A stretch of DNA of 64,000 nucleotides, taken from NCBI RefSeq assembly GCF_010091925.1, contig NZ_WVID01000005.1, positions 215,628 to 279,627 of the forward strand, read 5' to 3'. Under the pieces are notes generated by a model, which did not search any database, was not told the DNA's origin, and saw nothing but the letters and a program-made list of their open reading frames with translations. This DNA is from Nostoc sp. B(2019). GTDB lineage: Bacteria > Cyanobacteriota > Cyanobacteriia > Cyanobacteriales > Nostocaceae. A program made the translations under genes and the position numbers. Of this stretch, positions 54,728 through 63,570 are shown in pieces. Within the stretch, counting starts at the first letter, position 1; every line of letters begins with the position of its first letter.

Positions 54728-55813
54728 TCAACTTCGCCCGAATCCTTGACCGCGCGAAACCCTTGACCAGACGAGTAATTCACCATTTTCACCGCCTGCG
54801 GCAAGTAACTTGCCTTGGGGATGCCAAGCTAGACTGGAAAATCCTGCTGAAACACCTGTGATCACTTGGGATACTTGCTTGGCTTTGTTCCATAAACACA
54901 ACCAACCATCAGCAGCAGCGGAAGCTAGAAGAAAGCTTTTGGGTGCAAAAGCGATCGCAGATATGACACCCACGTGATTAGTCAAAACTCGCGCTTCCCA
55001 ACCCAAGGAATCATCTTCCAACTTTTCCCACACTACAATACCTTCAACACTAGATGATGCTAGTATTGGCGCACCCAGTTTAGTAGTAGCTTCTGACCAT
55101 GCTAGTTGGCGAATTTTCCCAGGAAAGCCACGCATTACCCAAGGGTCAGGGTTGTTCCATTCCAAAACAGTGACGCTACGATCCATATTCCCAGAAGCCA
55201 GGAATTTGCCATCGGGCGACCATGCCATAGCTACACTGACAGTGGACATATCCAAGATGTATGGTTCTTCATCCCAGTTTGGACTGTGCCAAATCTTGAC
55301 TCCCTGATAACCGCTAATCGCTAGGTATTGCCCATCAATGCGCCAATCAATGCCCAAGACTGACGAGTTTTCAAAATTCAGCGTCACGAGAATCTCACGA
55401 GTATCCGCATCCCACACTTGCACGTAACGCCCCAAACTAAAAGCTAATTGATTACCAGTGTGACTCCAAGCTAGCTTGTCAACCCATGCTGGGGCGTTTT
55501 TCAAAGTGGCGATTAATTCAGTGTCCTGCCAAATTTTGACCTGTCCATCTTGTCCCCCAACTGCTAAAAATTTTCCGTTTGGGGAAAAAGCAACACAATC
55601 AACTGATTGACCGTTACCAGTTTGTAGGGTTGCCAAATCGCCATCGTTCCACAATACAACTTCCCCAGCGGCGGAAGTTGCTGCTAGGGTTTTACCTTGT
55701 GGCGACCAGGCGATCGCAGTTACATAATCTGAAAGTGTCCCCGAATAATGTTCTTCAAATTCCTTAGATTTGCTGGTTGTGGAGTTCATATCTGTGTAGA
55801 GGGCATTGGGCAT
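54728..55813 (-). CDS. WD40-repeat beta-propeller protein
   Basis: 361 residues, or 353 if started at the second Met (55789). About seven WD40 blades are visible, with motifs such as VTAIAWSPQGKTLAATSAAG, VDCVAFSPNGKFLAVGGQDG, VAMAWSPDGKFLASGNMDR and LAWHPQGKLLAAGGENG. No enzymatic domain. It lies 90 bp after the COG0523 gene on the same strand, so the two probably form an operon under the upstream Zur box. The likely role is a scaffold for zinc delivery or stress, by context only. Confidence 0.85.
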   Translation of the reverse strand: MPNALYTDMNSTTSKSKEFEEHYSGTLSDYVTAIAWSPQGKTLAATSAAGEVVLWNDGDLATLQTGNGQSVDCVAFSPNGKFLAVGGQDGQVKIWQDTELIATLKNAPAWVDKLAWSHTGNQLAFSLGRYVQVWDADTREILVTLNFENSSVLGIDWRIDGQYLAISGYQGVKIWHSPNWDEEPYILDMSTVSVAMAWSPDGKFLASGNMDRSVTVLEWNNPDPWVMRGFPGKIRQLAWSEATTKLGAPILASSSVEGIVVWEKLEDDSLGWEARVLTNHVGVISAIAFAPKSFLLASAAADGWLCLWNKAKQVSQVITGVSAGFSSLAWHPQGKLLAAGGENGELLVWSRVSRGQGFGRS

Positions 55814-55903
55814 GGGGCAAAGGGAAAGGGGTAAGGGGGAAAGGGAAAAGCTATCCCCTTAACCTTTAACCTTTTTCCCTTCTTAAGAGTCTTTAGTCCC
55901 TAT

Positions 55904-56875
55904 TTATGCTAGACAGGCGAGGAAATCTTGTTTGAGTTGGTCTGCATCGAGGTTGCGACCGATGAAGACTAGTTCGTTTTTACGGGTTTCGCTTGGTTTC
56001 CAGGGGCGATCGGGTCTACCATCGAATATCATGTGTACCCCTTGGAACACAAATCTATTATCTTCCCCAGCGATATTTAAAATGCCTTTCATCCGAAAGA
56101 TATCTGGGCCTTGGGTACGCAGTAACTCAGAAATCCAAGCGTTTAATTTTTCCCCATCAAGTTCACCTTTGTCCAGTAAAGCCACAGAAAAGACGCTTTC
56201 ATCATGTACGTGAGCATCTTCGCCTAAGAAATTCGGATCAATTTCTAACGCGCGGTCTAAATCAAAGGCTTTCACACCCAACAAAGCATCCATTTCTAAT
56301 TCAGAGTTGCGGGTACGGTAGATTTTTGCGATCGCATTCATCGCCCGAATCCGCTTTTCTAATTCATCTAACTCTTCTGGCGCTACTAAATCAGTTTTAT
56401 TAAGTAAAATTACATCGGCAAACGCAATCTGCTCTTGTGCTTCGTCCGCATCCCAGTGCTGCGAGATGTGCTTGGCATCCACAACTGTCACCACCGCATC
56501 TAGAGACAGTTGGCTTTGCATATCTTCATCCACAAAGAATGTCTGAATCACTGGCGCAGGGTCAGCTAGTCCAGTTGTTTCAATGACTAAATGGTCAAAC
56601 TTATCGCGCCGTTTCATCAAATTGTTGATGATGCGAATTAAGTCGCCCCGCACTGTACAACAAATACAGCCGTTGTTCATCTCAAATATTTCTTCATCCG
56701 CATCGATAACCAGTTGATTATCAATGCCCACTTCCCCAAATTCATTGACAATCACAGCAACTTTTTTGCCGTGTTCGTAGGTGAGGATGTGATTGAGTAG
56801 AGTCGTTTTACCTGCTCCCAAATAGCCAGTCAGAACAGTAACGGGAACTGAATGTGTGATTACGTCAGCCACCAT
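55904..56875 (-). CDS. COG0523/CobW-family GTPase, putative zinc chaperone
   Basis: 323 residues. G3E GTPase with Walker A TGYLGAGKTT, the metal-binding CxCC motif in NNGCICCTVRGDL, ETTGLADP, NKTDL (base recognition) and a CobW C-terminal domain (FRMKGILNIAGEDNRFVFQG). These proteins insert or deliver metals; Zur-regulated members serve in zinc starvation. The perfect Zur box 30 bp upstream supports the zinc assignment over cobalt. First gene of a probable operon with the WD40 gene. Confidence 0.9.
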   Translation of the reverse strand: MVADVITHSVPVTVLTGYLGAGKTTLLNHILTYEHGKKVAVIVNEFGEVGIDNQLVIDADEEIFEMNNGCICCTVRGDLIRIINNLMKRRDKFDHLVIETTGLADPAPVIQTFFVDEDMQSQLSLDAVVTVVDAKHISQHWDADEAQEQIAFADVILLNKTDLVAPEELDELEKRIRAMNAIAKIYRTRNSELEMDALLGVKAFDLDRALEIDPNFLGEDAHVHDESVFSVALLDKGELDGEKLNAWISELLRTQGPDIFRMKGILNIAGEDNRFVFQGVHMIFDGRPDRPWKPSETRKNELVFIGRNLDADQLKQDFLACLA

Positions 56876-56904
56876 ACTCTAAATGCCTCTTGTCTCACCT
56901 TATA

Positions 56905-56917
56905 GATAATCATTATC
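56905..56917. promoter_or_regulatory. Zur box upstream of the COG0523 GTPase
   Basis: GATAATCATTATC is a perfect 13-bp palindrome matching the core of the cyanobacterial Zur site, 30 bp upstream of the start codon. Confidence 0.75.
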
Positions 56918-57008
56918 ATCCATGATAAGACTTTTTATATTTTTGTGCGAACTTAGCATTGATTCGGGTTTCAGAAAAATAATCGCATAGCTTAAGTTAG
57001 AAACACTC

Positions 57009-57557
57009 TTATATATCTCGGCAAAGTTCTTGCGGTAATTGTTTCACTATACGTTGAAAGGGGGCAAGATCGTTTAACCCTTGCGCCAGAATCAGAGAGC
57101 CTTGAATTGCAATGACGGCATCTTCGCCTCGCTGTCTTGCTAGCGATTTGTCTAATCCTGCCTCAATCAGCACGGTTGCAATCTCATCAATCCATGTGCG
57201 TAATAAAGTTTGTACTTTGGCATGAAAGATATCTCGTGCCGAACCCATAAGCAATATGGCGAACAGGCATGGTTGTTGCCCATCTTCATATAGCTCACTG
57301 AGCTGAGCGCACATTTTCTGCAATCGAGTCAGTGCATCTCCTTCACTGCGAAGCGCCTGTAGGATGTGTTGCTCCAAGTAACTTTCGAGAAAATTTAACA
57401 CGGCATTCACCATGTCGTCTTTACCACCGGGAAAGTGGTGATAAAGGCTCGCTTTTCCTAAGCCTGTCTGTTGAGAAATTTTAGATAGAGTCGCTCCATC
57501 GTAACCATGTTGCCGAAACAGATTTAGCAGGCATGGAATGTATGTGTCTTTTGGCAT
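57009..57557 (-). CDS. TetR-family regulator
   Basis: 182 residues from ATG 57557; a TTG 9 bp upstream is less likely. The N-terminal helix-turn-helix is GYDGATLSKISQQTGLGKAS with LYHHFPGGKDDMV following. The C-terminal ligand domain has the LARQRGEDAVIAIQGSLILA motif of the YxaF/AcuR-like group. It is divergent from the hydrolase gene, and a double inverted repeat lies between them. It should repress that operon and itself until an organic ligand binds. Confidence 0.88.
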   Translation of the reverse strand: MPKDTYIPCLLNLFRQHGYDGATLSKISQQTGLGKASLYHHFPGGKDDMVNAVLNFLESYLEQHILQALRSEGDALTRLQKMCAQLSELYEDGQQPCLFAILLMGSARDIFHAKVQTLLRTWIDEIATVLIEAGLDKSLARQRGEDAVIAIQGSLILAQGLNDLAPFQRIVKQLPQELCRDI

Positions 57558-57591
57558 GGAAAGCAATTTTAAGTTTACGTATTGACTTTAG

Positions 57592-57631
57592 ACCGTTCGT
57601 TCGGTACAGTAAAACCAACCGAACGAACGGT
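57592..57631. promoter_or_regulatory. TetR operator, inverted repeat in the divergent promoter
   Basis: ACCGTTCGTTCGGT (57592-57605) and ACCGAACGAACGGT (57618-57631) are perfect inverted copies separated by 12 bp, between the TetR gene and the divergent hydrolase gene. Each arm is long enough to be a half-site of a TetR dimer pair. Confidence 0.75.
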
Positions 57632-57666
57632 ACAAATATTTTACTCAATTTCCCAAGAGAAAAGCT

Positions 57667-58524
57667 ATGGCAACTTATCACACGATTGCAGTTGATAACC
57701 TCAATATCTTCTACCGCCAAGCAGGTTCAAAAGACCTTCCTACAATTATTCTGTTGCACGGTTTTCCCACTTCATCCCAGATGTACCGTGATCTGATGTA
57801 TGAACTCTCGGACAGATTTCACTTAGTTGCACTTGACTATCCTAGTTTTGGCAATAGTGACTGTCCATCAGTTGAAGAGTTTGAATATAGCTTTGATCAT
57901 CTCGCAGACGTAGTTGAACGATTTCTCCAGACATTAGGGTTAAATCGTTTCAGTTTCTATCTTCAAGATTACGGCGCACCGATTGGTTTTCGGATTGCTA
58001 CCCGTCATCCAGAGTGGATTCAGGCGTTGATTGTCCAAAATGGAAATGCGTATGAGGAAGGATTGACTAATGCTTGGCAGCCATTCCGGGATTTATGGGA
58101 GGAACGAACAAAAGCAACGGAAGCGGCAGTGCAAAAATTTCTGAAGCACGATACCACAGTATTTTTTTATACAGCAGGTAGCCGCGATCGCAGCAACATC
58201 AACCCCGATAACTGGAATCTCGACCAGTATTTTCTAGATCGCCCTGAAAATGCAGCCGCACAGCTTGAACTGTTCTACAACTACCGCAAAAATTTGGAAC
58301 GCTATCCCGAATGGCATCAGTATTTTCGTCAGCATCAACCACCAACACTAGTTGTTTGGGGCAAAAACGATCCCTTCTTTGCTGTCGAAGGTGCCAAAGC
58401 ATTTGCACGGGATTTGAGAACCATTGAGGTGCATTTATTGGATACGGGGCATTTTGCCCTTGATGAAGGGGGTGATGTCATTGCCAATCATATCCGCCGA
58501 TTTCTTCCTGCTCATACTGTTTGA
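57667..58524 (+). CDS. Alpha/beta hydrolase (haloalkane dehalogenase / epoxide hydrolase-like)
   Basis: 285 residues. HGFPTSS oxyanion region, nucleophile Asp in YLQDYGAPIGFRIA (dehalogenase/epoxide hydrolase type, Asp instead of Ser), acidic residue in VVWGKNDPFF and catalytic His in DTGHFALDE. It is the first gene of the operon opposite TetR, so an inducible detoxification role is likely. Substrate unknown. Confidence 0.87.
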   Translation: MATYHTIAVDNLNIFYRQAGSKDLPTIILLHGFPTSSQMYRDLMYELSDRFHLVALDYPSFGNSDCPSVEEFEYSFDHLADVVERFLQTLGLNRFSFYLQDYGAPIGFRIATRHPEWIQALIVQNGNAYEEGLTNAWQPFRDLWEERTKATEAAVQKFLKHDTTVFFYTAGSRDRSNINPDNWNLDQYFLDRPENAAAQLELFYNYRKNLERYPEWHQYFRQHQPPTLVVWGKNDPFFAVEGAKAFARDLRTIEVHLLDTGHFALDEGGDVIANHIRRFLPAHTV

Positions 58525-58600
58525 GAAAATAAGGAATCAAGCGTAGGGAACATGAAAATCTAACATTAACATCGCTAAATAAAATCTAAAAAGAACCAGA

Positions 58601-59217
58601 ATGATTAAACTCTACGGTCACGAATTGTCTGGCAACTGTCACAAAGTACGGCTCTTTCTATCACTTTTAAATCTTGAATATGAGTGGCTTAAGGTCGATT
58701 TGATGAAGGGAGAACATAAATCACCTGAGTTTTTATCGCTCAATTCCTTTGGTCAAGTTCCTGTACTAGTGGATGGCGATACAACTGTTGTAGACGCTCA
58801 AGCGATTTTGGTTTATTTGGCTCGTTGCTATGGCGGCGACCAGTGGCTTCCTTTAGATGCGGTGTCCCTCAGCCAGATTGTACGCTGGTTGTCTACTACC
58901 GCAGGGGAAGTTCGTCAGGGCCCCGAATCTGCTCGTCTGTATTACTTGTTCAACGCCACGAATATCAATATCGATCGAATATCAATATCGATCGAGCTAC
59001 CCAGAAAGCAGAATTTATTCTTACGCAACTTGATCAACATTTGAGCGATCGCCAATGGTTAGAGTTCGAGCGACCAACCATCGCAGACGTGGCGGTCTTC
59101 CCCTACGTTGCTCTGTCACCCGACGGGAAAATTGCCCTTGACCCCTATCCTCACATCCAACAGTGGATTGCTCGAATCAAACAATTACCAGGTTATATCC
59201 CTATGGTAAAGCTCTAG
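58601..59217 (+). pseudogene. Glutathione S-transferase, frameshifted by a 17-bp duplication
   Basis: The N-terminal thioredoxin-like domain (KLYGHELSGNCHKVRLFLS, GQVPVLVDGDTTVVDAQAIL) and the C-terminal helical domain (AEFILTQLDQHLSDRQWLEF, PTIADVAVFPY) are both intact but in different frames. The break is a tandem copy of aatatcaatatcgatcg (58961-58977 and 58978-58994). Removing one copy restores a ~200-residue GST. The first frame now ends at 59044 with a nonsense tail. Otherwise the gene looks undecayed, so the mutation is recent or an assembly error. Confidence 0.88.
58961..58994 (+). repeat. 17-bp tandem duplication in GST gene
   Basis: Two exact head-to-tail copies of aatatcaatatcgatcg; 17 is not a multiple of three, so the GST frame is broken. 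Confidence 0.95.
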
Positions 59218-59266
59218 AAAATGCTCTCTTGGCTCAACTCATATTATTATCTAATGTGATGAAGTT

Positions 59267-59851
59267 ATGTCACGTAAATTTACACAAATCGCCTTCACTC
59301 CTGCCGTCAAAGCAGCTCAAGAACAACGTGGTTCCCGACAGACCTACGCCCGATTTGAACAAAATGGCCCCGATAACGATACTATCACGCCAGAAATTGA
59401 GGAATTTATTGCTCAAATGGATGGTTTCTACTTGGGAACTGTCAGTTCTAATGGCTATCCTTACATTCAGTTTCGTGGTGGACAGCTAGGTTTTTTAAAA
59501 GCATTAGATGACAAGACCCTGGGGTTTGCTGACTTTAAAGGAAATGTTCAGTATGTCTCTGTTGGCAATCTTTCAGAGAACGACAAAGCTTTCTTATTTT
59601 TAATGGATTATCGCCATCGCAAGCGGTTGAAAATTTGGGGACGAGCTAGATATGTAGAGAAAGATGACCAATTAATAGAACGCTTGAAGGTTCCCAACTA
59701 TGAAGCGGAGATTGAAGGAGTAATTTTGTTTAAAGTTGAAGCTTGGAATTGGAACTGTCCGCAACACATTCCCATCCGCTATTCCGAACAGGAAGTTGCG
59801 GTATTGCAAGCCAGAATTACTGAACTAGAACAACTTATCGCCGCTCAATAA
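59267..59851 (+). CDS. Pyridoxamine 5'-phosphate oxidase-like flavin protein
   Basis: 194 residues, split-barrel FMN-binding fold of the PNPOx-like superfamily: MDGFYLGTVSSNGYPYIQFR, GFADFKGNVQYVSVGNLSEN and FLMDYRHRKRLKIWGRARYV. The short C-terminus ends in a Leu/Glu helix. It is probably an FMN or F420-type oxidoreductase in stress or xenobiotic reduction, not a true PdxH (too divergent, no PLP-site signature). It follows the GST in the TetR-controlled gene row. Confidence 0.83.
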   Translation: MSRKFTQIAFTPAVKAAQEQRGSRQTYARFEQNGPDNDTITPEIEEFIAQMDGFYLGTVSSNGYPYIQFRGGQLGFLKALDDKTLGFADFKGNVQYVSVGNLSENDKAFLFLMDYRHRKRLKIWGRARYVEKDDQLIERLKVPNYEAEIEGVILFKVEAWNWNCPQHIPIRYSEQEVAVLQARITELEQLIAAQ

Positions 59852-59880
59852 TATCAACAATTCACACAAGAGATTACCTC

Positions 59881-60543
59881 ATGTCAACTCATCGCATTGC
59901 CGGGTTTCGCTTGGGCATTTACGTTTTCAAAGATGCTGAAGTTATTGATTTTGCGTCTCCCTACGGAGTATTTTCCGTTGCTCGTCGTTTTGATCCAGAA
60001 CTTGATGTGTTTCTGGTTGCAGAAAGTATGCGTCCTGTTCAAACTCAAGCAGGATTTACCGTTCTGCCAAACTATTCATTTAAAGATCAGCCTGCAATGG
60101 ATGCTTTTCTGATTCCGGGGGGCTTTGGTACACGCCAGGAACTACATAACCGCAACTTGTACACATTTATCAATTCTTTGCCTGAAAATTGTTTGTTGAC
60201 GAGTGTGTGTACAGGTTCTTGGATTTACGGCAAGATGGGATTGCTGAATGGTTTAGCTGCTACTAATCGTAAGGAGCCAGACCGACTTGAAGCTTCTTCA
60301 ATGGGTAAGATTCCTATTGATCGGCTAGCAGAAATTGCACCTGCATGTCGTGTGAGTCGTGCGCGGGTAGTGGATGCAGGCCGGATTGTTACAGCAGGAG
60401 GTATCAGTTCGGGAATGGAGCTAGGATTTTATCTGTTGCAACGAGCGGGATACGATGACCAATTTATTACTGAAGTTGCTCGCACGATGGAGTATCATCA
60501 AGCATACGCAATGTATAAGCAAGATGTTGAAGTTTCTGCTTAG
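59881..60543 (+). CDS. DJ-1/PfpI-family protein (GATase1-like)
   Basis: 220 residues with FASPYGVFSVARRFDPELDV, DAFLIPGGFG and the nucleophile-elbow Cys in LTSVCTGSWIYGKMGLLNG, plus AGGISSGMELGFYLL. This is the DJ-1/ThiJ isonitrile hydratase-like branch or the N-terminal domain of FtrA-type regulators, but no AraC DNA-binding domain is present. Probably a stress protein or small hydrolase. Last gene of the row. Confidence 0.86.
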   Translation: MSTHRIAGFRLGIYVFKDAEVIDFASPYGVFSVARRFDPELDVFLVAESMRPVQTQAGFTVLPNYSFKDQPAMDAFLIPGGFGTRQELHNRNLYTFINSLPENCLLTSVCTGSWIYGKMGLLNGLAATNRKEPDRLEASSMGKIPIDRLAEIAPACRVSRARVVDAGRIVTAGGISSGMELGFYLLQRAGYDDQFITEVARTMEYHQAYAMYKQDVEVSA

Positions 60544-60675
60544 TTTACAGGTATAAAAGCTTTCCCTTGCTAAATAAGTCTTACGAAATAGCTGTAAAGT
60601 TCTATACTCAATAAGTTCTCAGTGATCTAAATTTTGTTGATCAAGGATTTTGTCTCTTGGCGTGAAAATCTCATT

Positions 60676-61584
60676 TCATGCAGAAAACAAAAAATCTTGA
60701 ACTGCTTCTAAAACCTCTGCTGGGTATTCTTCATGCATTCCCAAGGAACCTGGAATTACCACGCTTTTAACTCCTGGTAACGCTGCTAAAGCTTCCATTT
60801 CTGCTCGTGATTTGGGAGGGCTGGATTCTCCAATTACTATCATGAGGGGTACGGATAACGATCGCACAAGTGCCAGAAAATCAGATTGCTCGCGTACAGC
60901 ATCAAGATTACCAGTCACAAAGGCCGCAGAAGCAAATCGCGCTCCTGGTTTTTGAGTTGTTTGCCATTTCTTTTCGATGAAGTTGGGTGTAAGTTTAGCC
61001 GCGTCGGTAAAGACGTGGCGGCGGTACATAAAACTTAAAAAAGATGGAGTGGTATTGAGTTTGTAGAGAGCTTGACCGAGAATAGGCGATCGCACTAATT
61101 CTTTTACCATACCAGCTGTCTGCTGAGTTGCCCCCATTGTCGGTAAAGGGCCCCGCCAAGTGGGAGCTACCAATACAATCCGCGAGAAAACAGCAGGCTC
61201 TCTCTGAGCTAGTTGCAACACGTAACTAGCAGCATGACCAGCGGCAATTACTGTAATAGCAGTATTAAAAACAGATTTGACAAAATCTGCTAAAAATTGG
61301 TGATATAAAGCTGGGCTATAATCTAAACTGGGTCGGGAAGATTCCCCAAAACCAGGCCAATCAACCGCTGTAACTTGAAAATGGGGAGCTAGTAACCTGG
61401 CAAGTTCACCCATTTCTAAACGTGTGGAAACAGTGCTGAAAGCTGGGAGTAGCAATAGTGGTGAACCTTTACCAAGAGTTTCATAAACAATGCGTAATTG
61501 CTGATTATCCGAGTTCCAAAGATATTCTTGAACTACTCCACCAAAGCCAACAGCATTAGAAGTTGATAATAAGTTAGTAGACAT
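60676..61584 (-). CDS. Alpha/beta hydrolase
   Basis: 302 residues. LLLPAFSTVSTRLEM start, GFGESSRPSLDYS, a nucleophile region AAGHAASYVLQLAQREPAVF in which Ala replaces the expected Gly-x-Ser (AGHAAS; the Ser is displaced by one or more residues), and a C-terminal His in GSLGMHEEYPAEV. Because the G-x-S-x-G elbow is altered, it may be a non-catalytic or divergent hydrolase. It is widespread beside sufE in cyanobacteria as a housekeeping unknown (recollection, unverified). Convergent to the DJ-1 gene. Confidence 0.78.
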   Translation of the reverse strand: MSTNLLSTSNAVGFGGVVQEYLWNSDNQQLRIVYETLGKGSPLLLLPAFSTVSTRLEMGELARLLAPHFQVTAVDWPGFGESSRPSLDYSPALYHQFLADFVKSVFNTAITVIAAGHAASYVLQLAQREPAVFSRIVLVAPTWRGPLPTMGATQQTAGMVKELVRSPILGQALYKLNTTPSFLSFMYRRHVFTDAAKLTPNFIEKKWQTTQKPGARFASAAFVTGNLDAVREQSDFLALVRSLSVPLMIVIGESSPPKSRAEMEALAALPGVKSVVIPGSLGMHEEYPAEVLEAVQDFLFSA

Positions 61585-61619
61585 CGGATTAAATTTTGTT
61601 ATTTGTCATTAGTTATCTC

Positions 61620-61800
61620 TTACAAAGTTGAGGCAGTCCGTTGGCGGGGTTCCCCCGCTTAAAGGAACTGTCGTCTGTTCGCCTTTGGCGTTGGCGGAGC
61701 CAGACGCTCGTTGGCAAAGCCTCTCGTAGAGATGACTCGCTACCGCTACGCTATCGCCGGAAGCCGACGCACCCTGCGGGATCTTGCTACAGACTTTGCG
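61620..61800. repeat. Cluster of Nostoc-type interspersed GC-rich repeats
   Basis: A patchwork of palindromic words (ggcggggttcccccgc, tggcgttggcggagccagac, cgctaccgctacgctatcgc) between the hydrolase and sufE genes. The apparent frames on both strands are only repeat translation. Confidence 0.65.
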
Positions 61801-61853
61801 CTTTGTCATTTGTCATTTTTTATTTAACAAATGACAGTATTAACGAGATAAGT

Positions 61854-62294
61854 TTAGTTTGGCAAGTCTAACTTACATTCCAAAGCTTTTTTTTGCATGG
61901 TTTTAAAAATGTTGTAAAATCCATTAGCGCGGGAAGGTGTTAGGCTAACATTTAAACCTGTTGCTTGAATAAAATCTGGAGTTAGTTGCACGATTTCGGT
62001 AGGAGTAAGTCCGTTCAATCCTTCAATTAACAGCCCTACTAATCCTTTGGTTAGCTGAGAATCAGAATCGCCCTGAAACGCAACCTTGCCATCATCCAAA
62101 GATGCTATGACGTAAACTTGAGAAACGCAACCAGGAACTTTATTTTCAGGTACTTTATCAGCTTCCGGGAACTCATTGAGCTTCTGAGCATACCAGATTA
62201 GCTGTTCGTAGCGTCGCTTGGGTTCGGAAGCGCGTTGAAAGCGCTGGACAATTTTAGCGAGTGCAGGTGGCAAAGAATCTAGAGTTGAGGACAT
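61854..62294 (-). CDS. sufE: SufE-family Fe-S cluster assembly protein
   Basis: 146 residues. SufE/CsdE fold with the sulfur-acceptor Cys in NKVPGCVSQVYV, preceded by YEQLIWYAQKLNEF, and the conserved DSDSQLTKGLVGLLIEGLNG. It takes persulfide sulfur from a SufS-type cysteine desulfurase. Length is normal. No suf genes are adjacent, as is common in cyanobacteria. Confidence 0.92.
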   Translation of the reverse strand: MSSTLDSLPPALAKIVQRFQRASEPKRRYEQLIWYAQKLNEFPEADKVPENKVPGCVSQVYVIASLDDGKVAFQGDSDSQLTKGLVGLLIEGLNGLTPTEIVQLTPDFIQATGLNVSLTPSRANGFYNIFKTMQKKALECKLDLPN

Positions 62295-62914
62295 AACGGA
62301 AGCTGCAATTAATCGGTATCACTTTGAGTGTAAATTATCTTGCTTAGCGATCGCGCTTTCACTTCACTTTGGCATATAAGCTAACCATAACAGTAGTTAT
62401 TAGCTACAAATTGTCAAATTTAGATTATTTATGCGATCGCATAAATATCAGTTCTCATTTTGAATCTGTACAATTACAAAAATTTTGTTCTTTTTTTGGC
62501 AGTTATTTGCTGTAATTACATAAGCGTCTAAGAGCTTTAAACTTCTGTACTATATTGATGCAGTGACTCTTCTCATCTAGCGAATATATACTGTGGCGCT
62601 TCTCAATTGACTGAAGTCCAGAGTTTCTATTGTTTAGGCTATTTGCTTACTGCTTTCTATTTTAACGCGTCCGAGTCTCCAATCTGCTTGATCAAGAGTT
62701 TGCCCTCATATTTTTTCAAGATAGACTGTACAGGCGATCGCAAGCAAGACTCAATTAGCCCTTAGCGGCGAAAAAGCCGGAGTAGGAGGCTAGTTATATT
62801 AAGTAGTTAGAATAACTGTTAAATCTTAATGCAAAATTAGGAGTTTTCTGGAATTAACCTCTGAAATATTCAGATTATATTTTCAATCATTAATAAATTT
62901 CAGGAGCAAATCAG
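62295..62914. other. psaK upstream region
   Basis: About 620 bp between the divergent sufE and psaK genes. AT-rich with HIP1 sites (gcgatcgc at ~62347, ~62432 and ~62735). No ORF or hairpin is convincing. Light-response elements are expected for psaK but cannot be assigned by eye. Confidence 0.45.
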
Positions 62915-63175
62915 GTGTTAACTTCGACCTTACTAGCTGCTGCAACCACACCCCTGTCATGGAGTCCTACGGTTGGGATAATCATGATTCTAGCGAATCT
63001 CGCTGCTATTGCCTTTGGCAAATCCACAATCAAGTATCCTAATGCAGAACCAGCTCTACCCTCACCTAATTTATTTGGTGGGTTTGGTTTACCTGCTTTA
63101 TTAGCAACTACCGCCTTTGGTCATATCTTAGGAACAGGTATTATCTTAGGGCTACATAACCTAGGGAGAATCTAG
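62915..63175 (+). CDS. psaK: Photosystem I reaction centre subunit PsaK
   Basis: 86 residues starting with GTG at 62915 after an AGGAG ribosome binding site. Two membrane helices (TVGIIMILANLAAIAFG and LPALLATTAFGHILGTGIIL) with the PsaK pattern FGKSTIKYPNAEPALPSP in the loop and GLHNLGRI at the end. PsaK sits at the periphery of the photosystem I trimer and affects state transitions. A terminator follows, so it is monocistronic. Confidence 0.93.
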   Translation: MLTSTLLAAATTPLSWSPTVGIIMILANLAAIAFGKSTIKYPNAEPALPSPNLFGGFGLPALLATTAFGHILGTGIILGLHNLGRI

Positions 63176-63220
63176 TTGTTAGCATCAGCCTTTATTTGAT
63201 AATTTTTTTGTCTCCAACCA

Positions 63221-63256
63221 AGAGCCAGAAAATTAATTTTCTGGCTCTTTTTTTTA
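63221..63256 (+). terminator. Bidirectional terminator after psaK
   Basis: A nearly fully self-complementary stem (AGAGCCAGAAAATT / AATTTTCTGGCTCT) followed by a run of eight T. It separates psaK from the convergent minus-strand ORF. Confidence 0.9.
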
Positions 63257-63264
63257 TGTAAAAC

Positions 63265-63513
63265 TTATGACACTGCTTTAGTTGACTTTACCTGAAATCC
63301 TTTCCCAACACCATAACGAACAGTCCGAAATTCCACGCGATTTGTACCTGGAATATAGAGAGTATATTTTACTTCACCGGGTGTTCGTCCCACATTTCCT
63401 ACCCCAATGACTTGACGCGGGGAAATTTCCACAGTTTGGGAAGATGCTTGACTGTCAAGGGTTGTGACTCCCGTGGTGATGGAACCTGCTTGTAGTTGAT
63501 ATTGAAAAGCCAA
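63265..63513 (-). CDS. Small hypothetical protein, possibly Zur-regulated
   Basis: 82 residues from TTG 63513. The frame stays open upstream with a Cys-containing sequence (FTNYNRCCLFCGRSG) but offers no ATG. The sequence (VEISPRQVIGVGNVGRTPGE, VEFRTVRYGVGKGF) looks like a genuine compact beta-rich protein, but I do not recognise the family. A Zur-box-like palindrome at 63571-63585 lies about 60 bp upstream of the TTG. An ATG in another frame at about 63559 opens a hydrophobic stretch; a frameshift joining them is possible. Confidence 0.55.
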   Translation of the reverse strand: MAFQYQLQAGSITTGVTTLDSQASSQTVEISPRQVIGVGNVGRTPGEVKYTLYIPGTNRVEFRTVRYGVGKGFQVKSTKAVS

Positions 63514-63570
63514 ACCAGAACGACCACAAAATAAGCAACAACGGTTATAGTTGGTAAACTCATATTTAAA

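Noticed and set aside
61641-61871. ORFs in the 61.6-61.8 kb and 50.4-50.6 kb blocks
   Set aside because: Both are translations of GC-rich interspersed palindromes; composition and repeats explain them fully.
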